From UBA4661 sp002405405 (GTDB lineage: Bacteria; Bacteroidota; Ignavibacteria; Kapaibacteriales; UBA4661), in the NCBI GenBank assembly GCA_036847245.1, contig DAIUAL010000167.1, positions 1 to 7,442 on the forward strand: a DNA stretch of 7,442 nucleotides. Reading direction: 5' to 3'. Below, one piece after another: positions 6,892-7,442 of the stretch (position 1 is its first letter; every line of letters begins with the position of its first letter). The notes under the pieces were generated by a model. It did not search any database, was not told where the DNA came from, and was given only the letters and a program-made list of their open reading frames with translations. The translations under genes were made by a program, and so were the position numbers.

Positions 6892-7442
6892 ATGCAGCAG
6901 TCTTGTGTGCGTGTAGTGGGTTATCGGGATATGCAGTATTGGGGAGTCATCTGTACAGTTATATTGATTGCAATAAGTATAATGGCAGTAAATGTCGCAG
7001 CGCAGGATCGTCCTGTGGGTAAAGCTTTTGCGACACGGTCGGAAGTTATCGCACGGCATGGTATGGCATGTACGTCGCAACCACTTGCTTCGCAAGTAGC
7101 AATTGATGTCCTAAAGGCAGGCGGAACAGCCGTCGATGCGGCAATTGCAGCAAATGCTTGCTTAGGTCTAATGGCGCCAACAGGCAATGGTATGGGGGGG
7201 GATCTTTTTGCTATCGTATGGGATCCCAAAACTAAAAAGCTTTATGGCTTGAATGCCAGTGGTCGTTCACCGGCTGGGTTAACCTTAGAATATTTCAAAA
7301 AAAATAATCTCAAAAGTATTCCACCGCATGGACCGCTACCTGTCAGTGTACCCGGCGCGGTTGATGGTCGTTTTGAATTACACAAATAATTCGGTATTTA
7401 GCCATTTACCGAGGTGCTTGCTCCGGCATTTCATTATGCTCG
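6892..7442 (+). pseudogene. ggt: Gamma-glutamyltranspeptidase, 5' part, interrupted by two in-frame stops and cut by window edge
   Basis: The family consists of secreted Ntn-hydrolases that cleave the gamma-glutamyl bond of glutathione and related compounds. Seen: a signal-peptide-like segment (residues 14-38, ending VNVAAQ), then ARHGMACTSQPLASQVAIDV (54-73), LKAGGTAVDAAIAANA (74-89), PTGNGMGGDLFAIVWDPKTK (96-115) and LNASGRSP (120-127), where Arg125 probably corresponds to the gamma-glutamate-binding Arg. GPLPVSVPGAVDG (147-159) follows. The open frame ends at TAA 7387-7389, 165 residues in, against well over 500 for the family. In the same frame the sequence continues as FGI, a TAG at 7399-7401, then PFTEVLAPAFHYA to the edge, which is the expected family continuation. 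The catalytic Thr and small subunit lie outside the window. Start: ATG 6892 with GAGG upstream; ATG 6931 would give a more usual signal peptide. This is a pseudogene, a sequence error, or a stop-readthrough gene; the first two are likelier. Confidence 0.8.

Noticed and set aside
7387..7401. Reassigned stop codons in this organism
   Set aside because: TAG ends flhA, fliR and fliQ and TAA ends flhB and the hydrolase at normal family lengths, so both still act as stops.

Overview
The window holds the core of a bacterial flagellar protein-export gate. Five minus-strand genes in the order fliP, fliQ, fliR, flhB, flhA run from about 6668 down to 1257. They are flanked on the plus strand by a membrane-anchored metallo-beta-lactamase-fold hydrolase (96-1238) and by the 5' part of a gamma-glutamyltranspeptidase gene (6892 to the window edge). 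Reading the proteins was enough to name all seven genes. I see no RNA gene, CRISPR array, insertion sequence or phage gene.

The organism is a flagellated, diderm-type bacterium with moderate base composition. Both plus-strand proteins most resemble, from memory, versions found in Bacteroidota and their relatives (the Fibrobacterota-Chlorobiota-Bacteroidota group). Six of the seven chosen starts lack a recognisable Shine-Dalgarno sequence, which also fits that group. Because flagella are rare in classical Bacteroidota, a lineage near Chlorobiota, Ignavibacteria or Kapabacteria is my best guess, with low confidence. The genetic code is standard: TAA, TAG and TGA all end normal-length proteins here.

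Layout: 1-95 has no gene. The hydrolase (96-1238) converges on flhA with 18 bases between their stops. The flagellar run has loose spacers (120, 45, 83 and 70 bases) rather than overlapping genes. Position 6668 back to 6892 is a divergent region of about 220 bases between fliP and the transpeptidase gene. It carries a candidate housekeeping promoter facing right and a sigma-54-like element facing left towards fliP.

FliP, FliQ and FliR together form the membrane channel of the flagellar type III export gate. FlhB docks on it and switches substrate class by self-cleavage at its Asn-Pro-Thr-His motif. FlhA forms the cytoplasmic ring that receives chaperone-substrate complexes and couples export to the proton gradient. 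All five look intact.

The two flanking genes are where the oddities lie. The hydrolase has Tyr where a metal-binding His is expected. The transpeptidase frame is cut by two in-frame stop codons 12 bases apart, after which recognisable family sequence resumes in the same frame. I did not find a new biological system; the main body is a conventional flagellar cluster.
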